Assembly (NCBI RefSeq): GCF_028736235.1
Contig: NZ_CP117884.1
Coordinates: forward strand, 1,116,001-1,180,000
DNA from: Lacticaseibacillus pabuli
GTDB lineage: Bacteria; Bacillota; Bacilli; Lactobacillales; Lactobacillaceae
Direction of reading: 5' to 3'
Length of the DNA: 64,000 nucleotides
Part shown: one piece after another, positions 24,226 to 33,123 of the stretch
Numbering within the stretch: position 1 is the first letter of the stretch
Layout: the number at the start of each line of letters is the position of its first letter
Program-made: the position numbers and the translations under genes
Notes under the pieces: generated by a model
Told to the model about the DNA's origin: nothing
Seen by the model: only the letters and a program-made list of their open reading frames with translations
Database searches by the model: none

Positions 24226-25552
24226 CAATCCGCGTTTACTAGCGGTACAAGTATTATCGCGTGTGGCCAAGGGGAGTTATTCGAACCTGACACTCGATGG
24301 TACGCTGCGCAAGGCACATCTTGATCCACGCGACGCGGGCCTGCTGACCAACATCGTTTACGGTGTTATTCAACGCCAGCTCACGTTGGACTTCTTCATT
24401 GCGCCATTTATCCGCGGTAAGAAGGTCGACGACTGGGTGCTGGTTTTGCTTCGCACCGCCGTTTACCAGATGAAGTACCTGGATAAGGTACCAACGCGTG
24501 CGATTTTCTACGACAGCACTGAGATTGCCAAGAAGCTGGGACATGCGGGGGTGGCCAAGTTTGTCACGGCCATTTTGCACCGCATGGACCGTGAAGGCTT
24601 TCCCAAGATTGAAAACATCAAGGATCCAGCCGAACGTTTGGCAACCGGCAGTAGCACACCGTTGTGGCTGACGAGTAAACTCATCAAGCAACTCGGTATG
24701 GTGCAGGCCAGTGCCATCCTTGATTCCATTGATACCGCACCTAATGGGGTCCTCCGGGTTAACCGGACCAAGACGAAGCGCGACGACCTGGCAAAAGTCT
24801 TGTCCGACCGTTTTCCAGACTTGCATGACAGCATTGTGAGCCCCGTTGCCCTGGTGACACCTGGTGGTCATTTGGCCGGGACCGATGAGTTCCGCGCGGG
24901 TGAATATACCTTGCAGGATGAAAGTAGTCAGCTGGTTGCGCCTAGTTTGCGTTTGCGCCCGAGCGACAAGGTTCTAGATGCCTGCGCCGCACCTGGTGGT
25001 AAGACGACGCATATTGCTGAATACCTGGATCCCGCGCAAGGTGGCAAGGTCACCGCGCTTGATTTGCACGCACACAAGGTCAAACTTGTGGCGCAAAATG
25101 CTGCGCGTCTGGGCCTAGCCGACCGCGTGGATGCGATGACGCTCGATGCGCGCAAGGCGCAGGATGAGTTCGCGGCCGGGTCGTTTGACCGCGTCCTCGT
25201 TGACGCGCCATGTTCAGGTCTCGGCCTGATTCGCCGCAAACCTGAAATTAAATATGAAAAAACGCAGCAGGATATTGATAATTTGAGCCGGATCCAGAAA
25301 GATATCTTGGGTAGCGTTGCCGATTTGGTTAAACCCGGCGGCTATTTGACCTACAGCACCTGTACCATGGTGACTGAGGAAAACCAGGGCGTTGTGACTG
25401 ACTTTTTGGCAAAGCACCCGAACTACAAGCAGGTTGAGGTGGCCAAGGACGCAGCGCTGAGTTTGCAGCACAGTGAACCTGCACTGCAACTCTTCCCGAG
25501 TGACTACGGGACGGATGGGTTCTTCATTGCAAGTCTGCAGCGTACAGAGTAA
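24215..25552 (+). CDS. rsmB: 16S rRNA (cytosine-967 C5) methyltransferase RsmB
   Basis: RsmB methylates C967 of 16S rRNA using S-adenosylmethionine. ATG 24215 lies inside the end of fmt. The 445-residue product has an N-terminal NusB-like RNA-binding domain (about 1-140) and a C-terminal Rossmann methyltransferase with VLDACAAPGGKTTHIAEYL, the catalytic VDAPCSGLGLIRRKPEIKY and the second cysteine in YSTCTM. The gene order priA-fmt-rsmB-stp-pknB is conserved in Firmicutes. Confidence 0.95.
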   Translation: MENNNPRLLAVQVLSRVAKGSYSNLTLDGTLRKAHLDPRDAGLLTNIVYGVIQRQLTLDFFIAPFIRGKKVDDWVLVLLRTAVYQMKYLDKVPTRAIFYDSTEIAKKLGHAGVAKFVTAILHRMDREGFPKIENIKDPAERLATGSSTPLWLTSKLIKQLGMVQASAILDSIDTAPNGVLRVNRTKTKRDDLAKVLSDRFPDLHDSIVSPVALVTPGGHLAGTDEFRAGEYTLQDESSQLVAPSLRLRPSDKVLDACAAPGGKTTHIAEYLDPAQGGKVTALDLHAHKVKLVAQNAARLGLADRVDAMTLDARKAQDEFAAGSFDRVLVDAPCSGLGLIRRKPEIKYEKTQQDIDNLSRIQKDILGSVADLVKPGGYLTYSTCTMVTEENQGVVTDFLAKHPNYKQVEVAKDAALSLQHSEPALQLFPSDYGTDGFFIASLQRTE

Positions 25553-25566
25553 GGAGATTTTCGGTT

Positions 25567-26313
25567 ATGAAATATGCCTACCGAAGCGATATTGGTCAGA
25601 TTAGGCCAAGCAATCAAGATTACGTTGGTGTCTTTAAAAACAATGGTGGCGCCACACTCGCCATCGTTGCAGACGGCATGGGCGGCCATCAGGGCGGGGA
25701 TGTTGCCAGCGAAATGGCGGTCTCGCACATTGGTTATGCCTTCGAAGAAATGACGAGCAGCGACATGACCGTTGCCGCCAAGTGGCTCATTAACGAGCTC
25801 GCACGCGAAAACGACCGGATTCTCACCCGAGGCCAGCAGTTTTCAGACCTGACAGGGATGGGGACGACCATCGTCGCGGTGCTGACCTGCGGCGACAAGT
25901 TTATTGTGGCGAACATCGGGGATTCCCGGGCTTACTTGTATCGCAAGGGTCGTTTCGTTCAAATCACTGAGGATCACAGTTTGGTCAACGAACTGGTCCG
26001 TAGCGGCGAGTTGACACCTGAAGAAGCCAAGAATTTTCCTCGTAAAAACCTGATTACCCGTTCCTTGGGTGTAGCACCGGACGTCGAGCCCGATGTGGAT
26101 ACTTATGATCTGATCAAGGGGGACATGCTCCTACTTTGCTCAGACGGTCTCTCCAAGACGGTCGACGATTCACAAATGGCGCAAGTCATGAGTAGCAAGT
26201 TGACCCTCCAAGAGAAGGCCGACCGCTTAATCGAACTGGCCAATGAAGCCGGTGGCCCCGATAACATCAGTGCTCTTATCGCGAGCGCGGAAAACGGGGG
26301 TGACGACAAATGA
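25567..26313 (+). CDS. stp: PP2C-family Ser/Thr protein phosphatase
   Basis: This metal-dependent phosphatase reverses the action of the neighbouring PASTA kinase. The 248-residue product has the PP2C motifs RSDIGQIRPSNQD, VADGMGGHQGGDVAS with metal-binding Asp and Gly, NIGDSRAYL, LLLCSDGLSK and GGPDNIS. The stop overlaps the kinase start (ATGA), so the pair is made in balance. Known targets in relatives include EF-Tu, DivIVA and cell-wall regulators. Confidence 0.95.
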   Translation: MKYAYRSDIGQIRPSNQDYVGVFKNNGGATLAIVADGMGGHQGGDVASEMAVSHIGYAFEEMTSSDMTVAAKWLINELARENDRILTRGQQFSDLTGMGTTIVAVLTCGDKFIVANIGDSRAYLYRKGRFVQITEDHSLVNELVRSGELTPEEAKNFPRKNLITRSLGVAPDVEPDVDTYDLIKGDMLLLCSDGLSKTVDDSQMAQVMSSKLTLQEKADRLIELANEAGGPDNISALIASAENGGDDK

Positions 26314-28199
26314 TTGAGCCAGGCATGATTCTTGATGAACGTTATAAGTTGACCAAGACGCTCGGTGAGGGCGGCATGGCGAACGTTTATCTGGCACACG
26401 ACCTGATTTTGAACCGTGATGTTGCGGTCAAGGTTCTCCGTCTGGACCTGCAAAATGACAAGGGTACCCTCCGCCGCTTCCGCCGTGAAGCGATGGCGAC
26501 GCTCGAGCTCAATCACCCCAATATCGTCAGCATTTACGACGTGGGTGAGAGTGAAGGCCAGCAGTATCTCGTCATGGAGTACGTGCACGGGACGAACCTG
26601 AAGACTTATATTGCGCAACATTTTCCGATTCCGTATGCCAAAGTCATTGCGTTCATGAAACAAATCTTGAGTGCGGTGCAAGAAGCGCATAATCACAACA
26701 TTATTCACCGTGACCTCAAGCCGCAGAACATTTTGGTTGATGATCACGAAACGGCCAAGATTGCCGATTTCGGCATTGCCGTCGCGCTGTCTGACAACGC
26801 CAACACGCAGACAAACTCACTGCTCGGCTCTGTGCACTACATGTCACCCGAACAGGCGCGTGGCGCCCTGCCAACGCGTCAGAGCGACATCTACGCCCTC
26901 GGGATCATCCTGTATGAGATGCTGACGGGCCGTGTGCCTTTCGAAGGGGATTCGGCCGTCACCATCGCGCTGAAGCATTTTCAGGAGTCCGTCCCTTCGG
27001 TGCGCGAGTTTGACCCGCGGATTCCGCAGGCTCTGGAAAACGTTGTGCTGAAGGCAACTGCTAAGGACCCGAACCAGCGCTACACGAGTGCGGAAGCCAT
27101 GAGTGAAGACCTCGCGACTTCTCTGGATGCATCGCGAGCTAATGAGCCGGTTTTCGTGCCCAAAGTCGAAGATGACATGGGTGAAACCCGCGTGATGACG
27201 GATCTGCCCTCTGCGTTGCGTGATTTAGACAATGCGAGCCGTGATAACACGGTGAGTGGCAACACGATTGCGCCACGGCCGGTTGCCGAAACCTACGTGC
27301 CTGATACGGATGCACCGGACACCAAACGCAAGCCGAATCCTAAGCGGCGCCGCAACCTGATGATCGCGGCTGGGGTCGCGATTGCGCTCGTTCTGATCAC
27401 GGTACTCATTATCATTCTGCCTAAGGGTGACGTCAGCATTCCCGACGTGAAGGGGATGTCATTGAGCCAGGCCCGCACCACTTTAGATAAAGCGAAACTG
27501 GGCGTTGGCGATGAGACTGAGGAAACCTCTAACAAGTACAGCAAGGGTGAGGTCATTTCGACAAACCCGAATACTGGTACCAGCGTCAAATCTGGGTCGG
27601 CTGTTGACCTGGTGATTAGCTCTGGTGGCAAGCGCTTCAAGGTGGGCGATTATGTCGGATCCGTATATAGTGACGTTGCCTCAGACCTGCGCAAGAAGGG
27701 TTTCACCGTCCGTAAGCGCGAGGATACGGGCTCCACTGAGGAAGCGGGCACCGTACTGAAGCAGAGCATTAAGGCGGGCAAGACTGTCGTGGCGAAGGGC
27801 AAGACGATCACCCTGACCGTGGCCAGTGCTGGCGAAAGCTTCAAGATGGCCGACTTGTCCAAGTACAACTACCAAGGTGTCATGGGTTACGCGAACGATC
27901 ACAACTTGACCGTGAAGTACACAGGTGCCACCACGGGCCTTGTCGTGCAACAAGATCCAGCTATTGGTACCACCGTTCACGACGGAGCGACGATTAGCGT
28001 CACCTTCGCGAGCGGCTACGGGACAACATCGCGGTCGAACAGTACAAACGGGACAACGCAGTCCAGCAGTTCACAACAGGCAGCTGGTCAGAATTCGCGT
28101 TCGCAAGCCTCGAGTTCTGTCAGTTCTTCGAGCGCACCGGCGGCAAGTAGCAGCCAGCAAAACGAACAGAGCAGTTCAAACGACGAGCAGGGTGAATAA
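26310..28199 (+). CDS. pknB: PASTA-domain Ser/Thr protein kinase
   Basis: The 629-residue protein has a cytoplasmic kinase domain (about 10-270) with glycine loop LGEGGMANVYL, Lys41 (VAVKVL), catalytic Asp135 (HRDLKPQN) and Asp153 (DFG). A juxtamembrane linker, one transmembrane helix (about 350-370) and three extracellular PASTA repeats (about 376-437, 443-506, 511-568) follow, then a Ser/Gln/Asn-rich tail (570-629). PASTA repeats bind muropeptides or lipid II, so the kinase links wall status to growth and division. The Ser-rich tail is a plausible wall-spanning extension. Confidence 0.95.
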   Translation: MIEPGMILDERYKLTKTLGEGGMANVYLAHDLILNRDVAVKVLRLDLQNDKGTLRRFRREAMATLELNHPNIVSIYDVGESEGQQYLVMEYVHGTNLKTYIAQHFPIPYAKVIAFMKQILSAVQEAHNHNIIHRDLKPQNILVDDHETAKIADFGIAVALSDNANTQTNSLLGSVHYMSPEQARGALPTRQSDIYALGIILYEMLTGRVPFEGDSAVTIALKHFQESVPSVREFDPRIPQALENVVLKATAKDPNQRYTSAEAMSEDLATSLDASRANEPVFVPKVEDDMGETRVMTDLPSALRDLDNASRDNTVSGNTIAPRPVAETYVPDTDAPDTKRKPNPKRRRNLMIAAGVAIALVLITVLIIILPKGDVSIPDVKGMSLSQARTTLDKAKLGVGDETEETSNKYSKGEVISTNPNTGTSVKSGSAVDLVISSGGKRFKVGDYVGSVYSDVASDLRKKGFTVRKREDTGSTEEAGTVLKQSIKAGKTVVAKGKTITLTVASAGESFKMADLSKYNYQGVMGYANDHNLTVKYTGATTGLVVQQDPAIGTTVHDGATISVTFASGYGTTSRSNSTNGTTQSSSSQQAAGQNSRSQASSSVSSSSAPAASSSQQNEQSSSNDEQGE

Positions 28200-28216
28200 A
28201 CCCAAGGAGAGAGTCA

Positions 28217-29113
28217 TTGCAGGGTCGAATCATTAAACAAATTAGCGGCTATTATGATCTTGAGGTGAACGGGCAAATTGTCCGCACCCGTGCCGCTGGT
28301 AATTTGCGCCAGAAAAAGGTATCGCCTCTCGTGGGTGATATCGCTAATTACACGCCCGCCGAGGAAAATGGGGAGCTAGGTTATCTCACCAGCGTTGAAC
28401 CACGGACCAACGCGCTGGTGCGTCCGCCAGTTGCCAACATCGATCAGGCAATTTTGATCACGGCGGCGGCCGAGCCCGCTTTCTCCGCGAACCTGTTGGA
28501 CCGGTTCCTGGTGTACCTTGAAGGCAAGCATATCCAGCCTTTGATCTACCTCACGAAGACGGATCTGCTGTCAGATACCCAATATGAACAGTTGCGGCCA
28601 ACGCTGGCCGGTTATGAGCAAGTTGGTTACCAGGTGTTCGCACCGCGCGAAGCGTTTGCGGCGGCAACCCTAAAGCAGTTGCACGGGTTGTTTGCAGATA
28701 AGTTGACCATCTTTACGGGCCAAACTGGTGCCGGTAAATCGACACTCATTAACCATCTGGAACCAAACTTGAATCTGGCGACGGGTGAGATTTCCAAGAG
28801 CCTGGGCCGCGGGAAACATACGACACGGACCACGGATCTGTATCCGGCTGACGGCGGCCTGCTGGCGGACACTCCTGGGTTTTCGTCCCTCGGGTTACTC
28901 GACGTGACGCTCGATGATTTGCGCGACCGTTTTCCTGAGTTTGTCGAACGCGCTGGGGGCTGCAAATTCCGCGGCTGTCAGCATGTGAGTGAACCAAAGT
29001 GTGCGGTGAAAGCCGCACTCGCGGCCGGTGAAATCATGCAGAGTCGCTATGATAATTACCTCCAATTCCGCGCAGAACTGAGTAATCAGCGGCCGGTATA
29101 TGGCAAAAACTAA
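28217..29113 (+). CDS. rsgA: Ribosome small subunit GTPase RsgA
   Basis: RsgA checks and releases late 30S subunits. The start is TTG 28217, with AAGGAGAG upstream and no nearby ATG. The 298-residue product has an OB-fold (about 1-70), then a circularly permuted GTPase with G4 (LTKTD) before G1 (GQTGAGKSTLIN) and G3 (DTPG), and a C-terminal zinc motif CKFRGCQHVSEPKCAVK. It ends the priA-to-rsgA operon and is followed by a terminator. Confidence 0.95.
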   Translation: MQGRIIKQISGYYDLEVNGQIVRTRAAGNLRQKKVSPLVGDIANYTPAEENGELGYLTSVEPRTNALVRPPVANIDQAILITAAAEPAFSANLLDRFLVYLEGKHIQPLIYLTKTDLLSDTQYEQLRPTLAGYEQVGYQVFAPREAFAAATLKQLHGLFADKLTIFTGQTGAGKSTLINHLEPNLNLATGEISKSLGRGKHTTRTTDLYPADGGLLADTPGFSSLGLLDVTLDDLRDRFPEFVERAGGCKFRGCQHVSEPKCAVKAALAAGEIMQSRYDNYLQFRAELSNQRPVYGKN

Positions 29114-29132
29114 CCTAGTGCGTTAGACTTAG

Positions 29133-29170
29133 AAGTTAAATGGTGGCGCTACCACTATTTAACTTTTTTT
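29133..29170 (+). terminator. Terminator after rsgA
   Basis: AAGTTAAAT-GTGG pairs with CCAC-ATTTAACTT and is followed by a run of T, between rsgA and rpe. Confidence 0.85.
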
Positions 29171-29205
29171 GTGGGCTCAGCCCGCAAGTTGCGGAGGTAA
29201 GGCAT

Positions 29206-29859
29206 ATGCAAATAGCACCATCAATTCTTAGCGCTGATTTTGGTAACCTAACACAAGCGGTTCGGGATGCGGAACAAGCGGGCGCGGACCGAATTCACAT
29301 TGACGTCATGGACGGACAATTTGTGCCAAACCTCAGCTTTGGCCCACAGATTGTTGAAGTCTTGCGCCGGGAGACCGATTTGCCACTGGAAGTGCACCTG
29401 ATGGTTGAGCACCCTGAAAATTGGGTTAAGCCATTTGCGGCAGCCGGTGCCGACATGATTATGGTGCATGTGGAATCCACACCACATATTCACCGTGCCT
29501 TGTCCCTGATTCATGAGACGACGGCGAAGGCTGGTGTCGTCATTAACCCAGGCACACCGGTTTCCACAATTAGTTTCCTGCTGCCAAGTGTTGAGCAGGT
29601 GCTCGTCATGACAGTGGACCCTGGCTTCTCCGGTCAACACTTCATTCCGGATAACTTGGAAAAGGTTGACGATCTCGTCACCATTCGTGACCGGGACGAT
29701 TCCCTGAATTACACCATCGAAGTCGATGGTGGGGTGAATGTGGACCGGGTCCACAGTGTTGCCAACCGCGGCGCCGACATCTACGTTGCCGGGTCGGCGG
29801 TTTACAATGACGAGGCGGATGTTGCGACTAACATCAAGCGACTCCGGGACGCCGAATGA
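29206..29859 (+). CDS. rpe: Ribulose-phosphate 3-epimerase
   Basis: Rpe interconverts ribulose-5-phosphate and xylulose-5-phosphate in the pentose phosphate pathway. ATG 29206 follows GCGGAGGT; upstream in-frame codons cover the previous terminator and are unlikely. The 217-residue TIM barrel has HIDVMDGQFVPN with metal-binding His and Asp, HLMVEHP, the MTVDPGFSGQ loop and EVDGGVN. The stop overlaps thiN by 4 bases. Confidence 0.96.
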   Translation: MQIAPSILSADFGNLTQAVRDAEQAGADRIHIDVMDGQFVPNLSFGPQIVEVLRRETDLPLEVHLMVEHPENWVKPFAAAGADMIMVHVESTPHIHRALSLIHETTAKAGVVINPGTPVSTISFLLPSVEQVLVMTVDPGFSGQHFIPDNLEKVDDLVTIRDRDDSLNYTIEVDGGVNVDRVHSVANRGADIYVAGSAVYNDEADVATNIKRLRDAE

Positions 29860-30524
29860 CGCGACTCAACCTGATGCTCGGCGGTCCCAAGGAACTGCTG
29901 CCAACGGATTGGCAACAGGCGCCTGGCAAATGGGCTGGGGCCGACCGGGGCACATTGTACCTGTTGCAGCATGACATTCAGCCAGAATTTTCCGTTGGGG
30001 ACTACGATTCAATGACCGACGCGGAGCGCAAGCAGGTGGCGAAACAGTTAACAAAAATGCCCGTGTATCCTGCTGAAAAGGACTACACGGACACGGAACT
30101 GCTGCTGACGATGGCACTGACTGAATATGATGCGCGTGACATCGTGCTGTATGCAGCGACGGGTGGTCGAATTGATCACGAGCTGTCTAATTTGCTGTTG
30201 GCGACAGAACCCAGTTACACTGAATTTGCTAGTCGGCTGCACATCACTGATGCCACGAACTGGATTGATTTCCTCGGTGCAGGCGACCATCACGTTAAGA
30301 AACGTGCGGGTTATCCGTACTTAGGCGTGGTGCCGTTAACGGGTGTTGCGAACCTGACCATTGTCGGGGCGAAGTACCCACTTCACAACTGGAGTAGCGA
30401 GCGGCCGTTTAGTTGGGCGTCAAATGAGTTTGTTGACGGTCAAGCCGTTAAGGTCAGTTTCGACGCTGGCATCGTGGCCATTGTTTATAGCCGCGATTTA
30501 CGCGGTCAAAAAACGGATAATTAA
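29856..30524 (+). CDS. thiN: Thiamine pyrophosphokinase
   Basis: The enzyme transfers pyrophosphate from ATP to thiamine to give the active cofactor. The 222-residue product has GADRGTLYLL, VGDYDSMTD and the acidic metal motif EKDYTDTELLL, followed by ATGGRIDHEL and a beta-rich C-terminal domain. Its place after rsgA-rpe is the classical Firmicute order. It overlaps rpe (ATGA) and ends before a bidirectional terminator. Confidence 0.94.
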   Translation: MTRLNLMLGGPKELLPTDWQQAPGKWAGADRGTLYLLQHDIQPEFSVGDYDSMTDAERKQVAKQLTKMPVYPAEKDYTDTELLLTMALTEYDARDIVLYAATGGRIDHELSNLLLATEPSYTEFASRLHITDATNWIDFLGAGDHHVKKRAGYPYLGVVPLTGVANLTIVGAKYPLHNWSSERPFSWASNEFVDGQAVKVSFDAGIVAIVYSRDLRGQKTDN

Positions 30525-30586
30525 CACCGTTTCCCGATAAAGTGACAGCTGTAACTGATATTCGCGTCACAAGCAGTTGGAACACG

Positions 30587-30624
30587 AAAAAAAGCGATTC
30601 AGACCGAAGTCTGAACCGCTTTTC
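30587..30624. terminator. Bidirectional terminator between thiN and rpmB
   Basis: AAAAGCG-ATTCAGAC pairs with GTCTGAA-CGCTTTT around CGAA, with A and T runs on either side, serving the convergent thiN and rpmB genes. Confidence 0.88.
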
Positions 30625-30639
30625 GTTTACGCTTTTAAA

Positions 30640-30825
30640 TTAGACGCGGGTAACCTTGCCTGACTTAAGGGCACGAGCTGATACCCAAACGCGCTTTGGC
30701 TTACCATCAACCAGGATGCGAACCTTCTGCAGGTTAGCCTTCCAGGTACGACGGGAGCTGTTAAGAGCGTGGGACCGCTTGTTGCCGAAGGTGGTGTGGC
30801 GTCCAGTAATTACGTCAACTGCCAT
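30640..30825 (-). CDS. rpmB: 50S ribosomal protein L28
   Basis: L28 is a small protein at the base of the L1 stalk. The 61-residue product ([19 protein letters not shown] at its N-terminus, [14 protein letters not shown] at its end) is typical of Firmicutes and lacks the zinc cysteines of the C+ form. AAGGAGGA precedes the ATG. It stands alone, divergent from the asp23-fakA operon, the normal Firmicute arrangement. A possible promoter TTGCAA-17-TAAATT lies upstream on the minus strand. Confidence 0.95.
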   Translation of the reverse strand: MAVDVITGRHTTFGNKRSHALNSSRRTWKANLQKVRILVDGKPKRVWVSARALKSGKVTRV

Positions 30826-30968
30826 GATGTATGTCCTCCTTGTTTCATTCAAGGTAATCCTCGAATTAATCACTTGACTAATTTATCACAGCCCTATGGA
30901 TGTTGCAAGGCTTTTGGCAAGTAAAATTGCTTGACAGTCGAAAAAGGTACCCGTTGTGGCGGGATTTC

Positions 30969-30997
30969 TTTATAATGATTATCGGCTATGCTAGAAT
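30969..30997 (+). promoter_or_regulatory. Promoter of the asp23-fakA-recG-plsX operon
   Basis: TTTATA (30969-30974), 17-base spacer ending in TGC (extended -10), TAGAAT (30992-30997). Confidence 0.6.
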
Positions 30998-31033
30998 ATC
31001 ATAGAAACTACGCACACTTTGAGGAGGATTATT

Positions 31034-31396
31034 ATGGCGGTCAAGATTAAGACCAAGTATGGATTTATTGATATTGATAATTCCGTGATCGCGACAGTGG
31101 TTGGCGGCGGTGCCACCAGCATCTACGGGATTGTTGGTATGGCGAGTCGCAATCAGATTCGTGATAACCTCAACGGTATTCTCAACCGTGACAATTACGC
31201 GCGGGGCGTGGTAGTTCGTCAAGATGACAATGGCGTTAATATTGAAGTTAACATTATCGTTGGCTATGGCACCAAGATTTCTGAAGTGTGCCGCAACGTC
31301 CAAGCCAAAGTAAAATACAATTTGGAGAGCATGCTGGGCCTGACTGCCAATGCAGTGAGTGTCATCGTGCAGGGCGTTCGTGTCATCGGCGAATAA
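31034..31396 (+). CDS. Asp23/Gls24-family protein (YloU-like)
   Basis: ATG 31034 has GAGGAGG upstream. The 120-residue product is a single Asp23 domain (NSVIATVVGGGATSIYGIVG, GYGTKISEVCRNVQAKVKYNLE). In Bacillus, YloU lies beside yloV (fakA) and recG, exactly as here. The family is membrane-proximal and linked to alkaline and envelope stress; a specific function is not settled. It is the second Asp23 paralogue in this window. Confidence 0.9.
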   Translation: MAVKIKTKYGFIDIDNSVIATVVGGGATSIYGIVGMASRNQIRDNLNGILNRDNYARGVVVRQDDNGVNIEVNIIVGYGTKISEVCRNVQAKVKYNLESMLGLTANAVSVIVQGVRVIGE

Positions 31397-31428
31397 TATC
31401 CGCTGATGTATCTTAGGAGGTTTGTTTT

Positions 31429-33096
31429 TTGAAAGTTACGGAAATCACCGCTACTGAGTTCCAGAGCATGATTCGGATGGGCGCACGGCGCCTCAGTAAA
31501 AATGCTGAATTTGTGAACTCGCTTAACGTTTTCCCAGTACCGGATGGTGATACTGGTACCAACATGAATTTAACGTTCCAAAGCGGCGCTAAGGCTGTGC
31601 TTGAAAGCGATAGCGACCACGTTGGCGAACTCGCCCAGAAGTTGGGCAAGGGTTTGCTGATGGGCGCCCGTGGTAACTCTGGCGTGATTAGCTCCCAGTT
31701 GTTCCGTGGATTTGCGAAGAACGTTGAAAAGAAAGCATCCCTGAGCGCGCAGGATTTGGCGGACGCCTTTGCTGCTGGTGTTCAGACGGCGTACAGTGCC
31801 GTGATGAAGCCCGTTGAAGGCACCATCCTGACCGTTGCGCACGAAGGGGCAAAAGCCGCACTCAAGGCTGCCAAGAGCAGTGATGACGCGGTCGTTGTCA
31901 TGGATGCGATGGTCAAGGAGGCACGCAAGGCTCTGGCGAACACGCCAAACTTGCTGCCCGTGCTGAAGGAAGTCGGCGTTGTCGATTCCGGTGGCCAGGG
32001 ACTGACTTTCATCTACGAAGGATTCTACGAAGCACTGTCTGGCGAAACAACCGCCGAAGAATATGTGCCGAGTGAAGGCGAAATGAACGAAATGGTGAGC
32101 GCAACACATCACCAGGTCGCCCAAACGAAGCTGAACGTTGACGATATCAAGTACGGTTACTGTACTGAAATGATGGTCGGCCTCGGTAAGGGTAATGCCA
32201 CTGAGCCCTTCAACTACGATACCTTCCGCGAGCACCTGAGCCATATCGGCGACTCGCTGCTTGTGATTGCGGATGATGAAGTCGTTAAGGTCCACGTCCA
32301 CACCGAACACCCAGGCCAGGTTTATCGCTATGGCCAGCAGTTCGGTTCCCTGGACAAGATCAAGATCGATAACATGCGTCTCCAGCAGGAAAGCATCATC
32401 GACGGCGCCAGTGAGATTGTGCAAGAAGCCAAACCACTGGCTGACTTTGGTGTTGTCGCCATTTGCTCCGGCGAAGGGCTCGCCGACCTGTTCAAGAGTA
32501 TGGGCGTGACCTATGTTCTGAGTGGTGGTCAGACGATGAACCCAAGCACCAACGATATCTTGGATGCCATCAAAGCGGCACATGCCAAGAGCGTTATCGT
32601 GTTGCCAAACAACTCCAACATCTTCATGGCTGCTGACGAAGCGGCTAAGGAAGCGAACGTTGATGTTGCCATTGTGAAGAGCAAGACCGTTAACCAAGGG
32701 CTGACGAGCATGTTGTCATACAATCCTGAACGGTCATTGGCTGAAAATGCCGCTGAAATGACCGAATCATTGGCTGACGTGGTGTCTGGGCAGATTACCC
32801 AGTCCATCCGTAACAGCAAGATTGGCGGACTAGAGATTCATGACGGCGACTGGATTGGTCTGATTAACGGTGACATCAAGATTGCCAACAAGGACCAGTT
32901 GCAGTGCACGATTGATATGGTTGGTGCCATGTTGGACGAAGATTCTGAAATTGTCACCCTGATTTACGGCAGCGAGGCGAGTGAATCCGAAGCTGAAGAA
33001 GTGGCGGGTGCTATCGAAGACAAGTTCCCAGACATCGAAGTTGAAATCCATGAAGGTGACCAGCCACTTTACCCATTCCTAGTATCTGTCGAGTAA
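31429..33096 (+). CDS. fakA: Fatty acid kinase catalytic subunit (DAK2 domain)
   Basis: FakA phosphorylates FakB-bound fatty acids to acyl-phosphates, which PlsX and PlsY use for phospholipid synthesis. The start is TTG 31429, nine bases after AGGAGG. The 555-residue product has an N-terminal Dak2 ATP-binding domain (NVFPVPDGDTGTNM, GARGNSGVISSQLFRG, VVDSGGQGL), a middle domain with VHVHTEHPG, and a C-terminal FakB-binding domain. plsX lies two genes downstream in the same operon, which fits the pathway. Confidence 0.94.
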   Translation: MKVTEITATEFQSMIRMGARRLSKNAEFVNSLNVFPVPDGDTGTNMNLTFQSGAKAVLESDSDHVGELAQKLGKGLLMGARGNSGVISSQLFRGFAKNVEKKASLSAQDLADAFAAGVQTAYSAVMKPVEGTILTVAHEGAKAALKAAKSSDDAVVVMDAMVKEARKALANTPNLLPVLKEVGVVDSGGQGLTFIYEGFYEALSGETTAEEYVPSEGEMNEMVSATHHQVAQTKLNVDDIKYGYCTEMMVGLGKGNATEPFNYDTFREHLSHIGDSLLVIADDEVVKVHVHTEHPGQVYRYGQQFGSLDKIKIDNMRLQQESIIDGASEIVQEAKPLADFGVVAICSGEGLADLFKSMGVTYVLSGGQTMNPSTNDILDAIKAAHAKSVIVLPNNSNIFMAADEAAKEANVDVAIVKSKTVNQGLTSMLSYNPERSLAENAAEMTESLADVVSGQITQSIRNSKIGGLEIHDGDWIGLINGDIKIANKDQLQCTIDMVGAMLDEDSEIVTLIYGSEASESEAEEVAGAIEDKFPDIEVEIHEGDQPLYPFLVSVE

Positions 33097-33123
33097 AGTG
33101 GTGTGCAAGTAGGGGGTGAGTCG

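Noticed and set aside
31010-31020. CGCACACTT before the asp23 gene, similar to the repeat boundary
   Set aside because: Only nine bases match and none of the arms are present, so it is probably chance.
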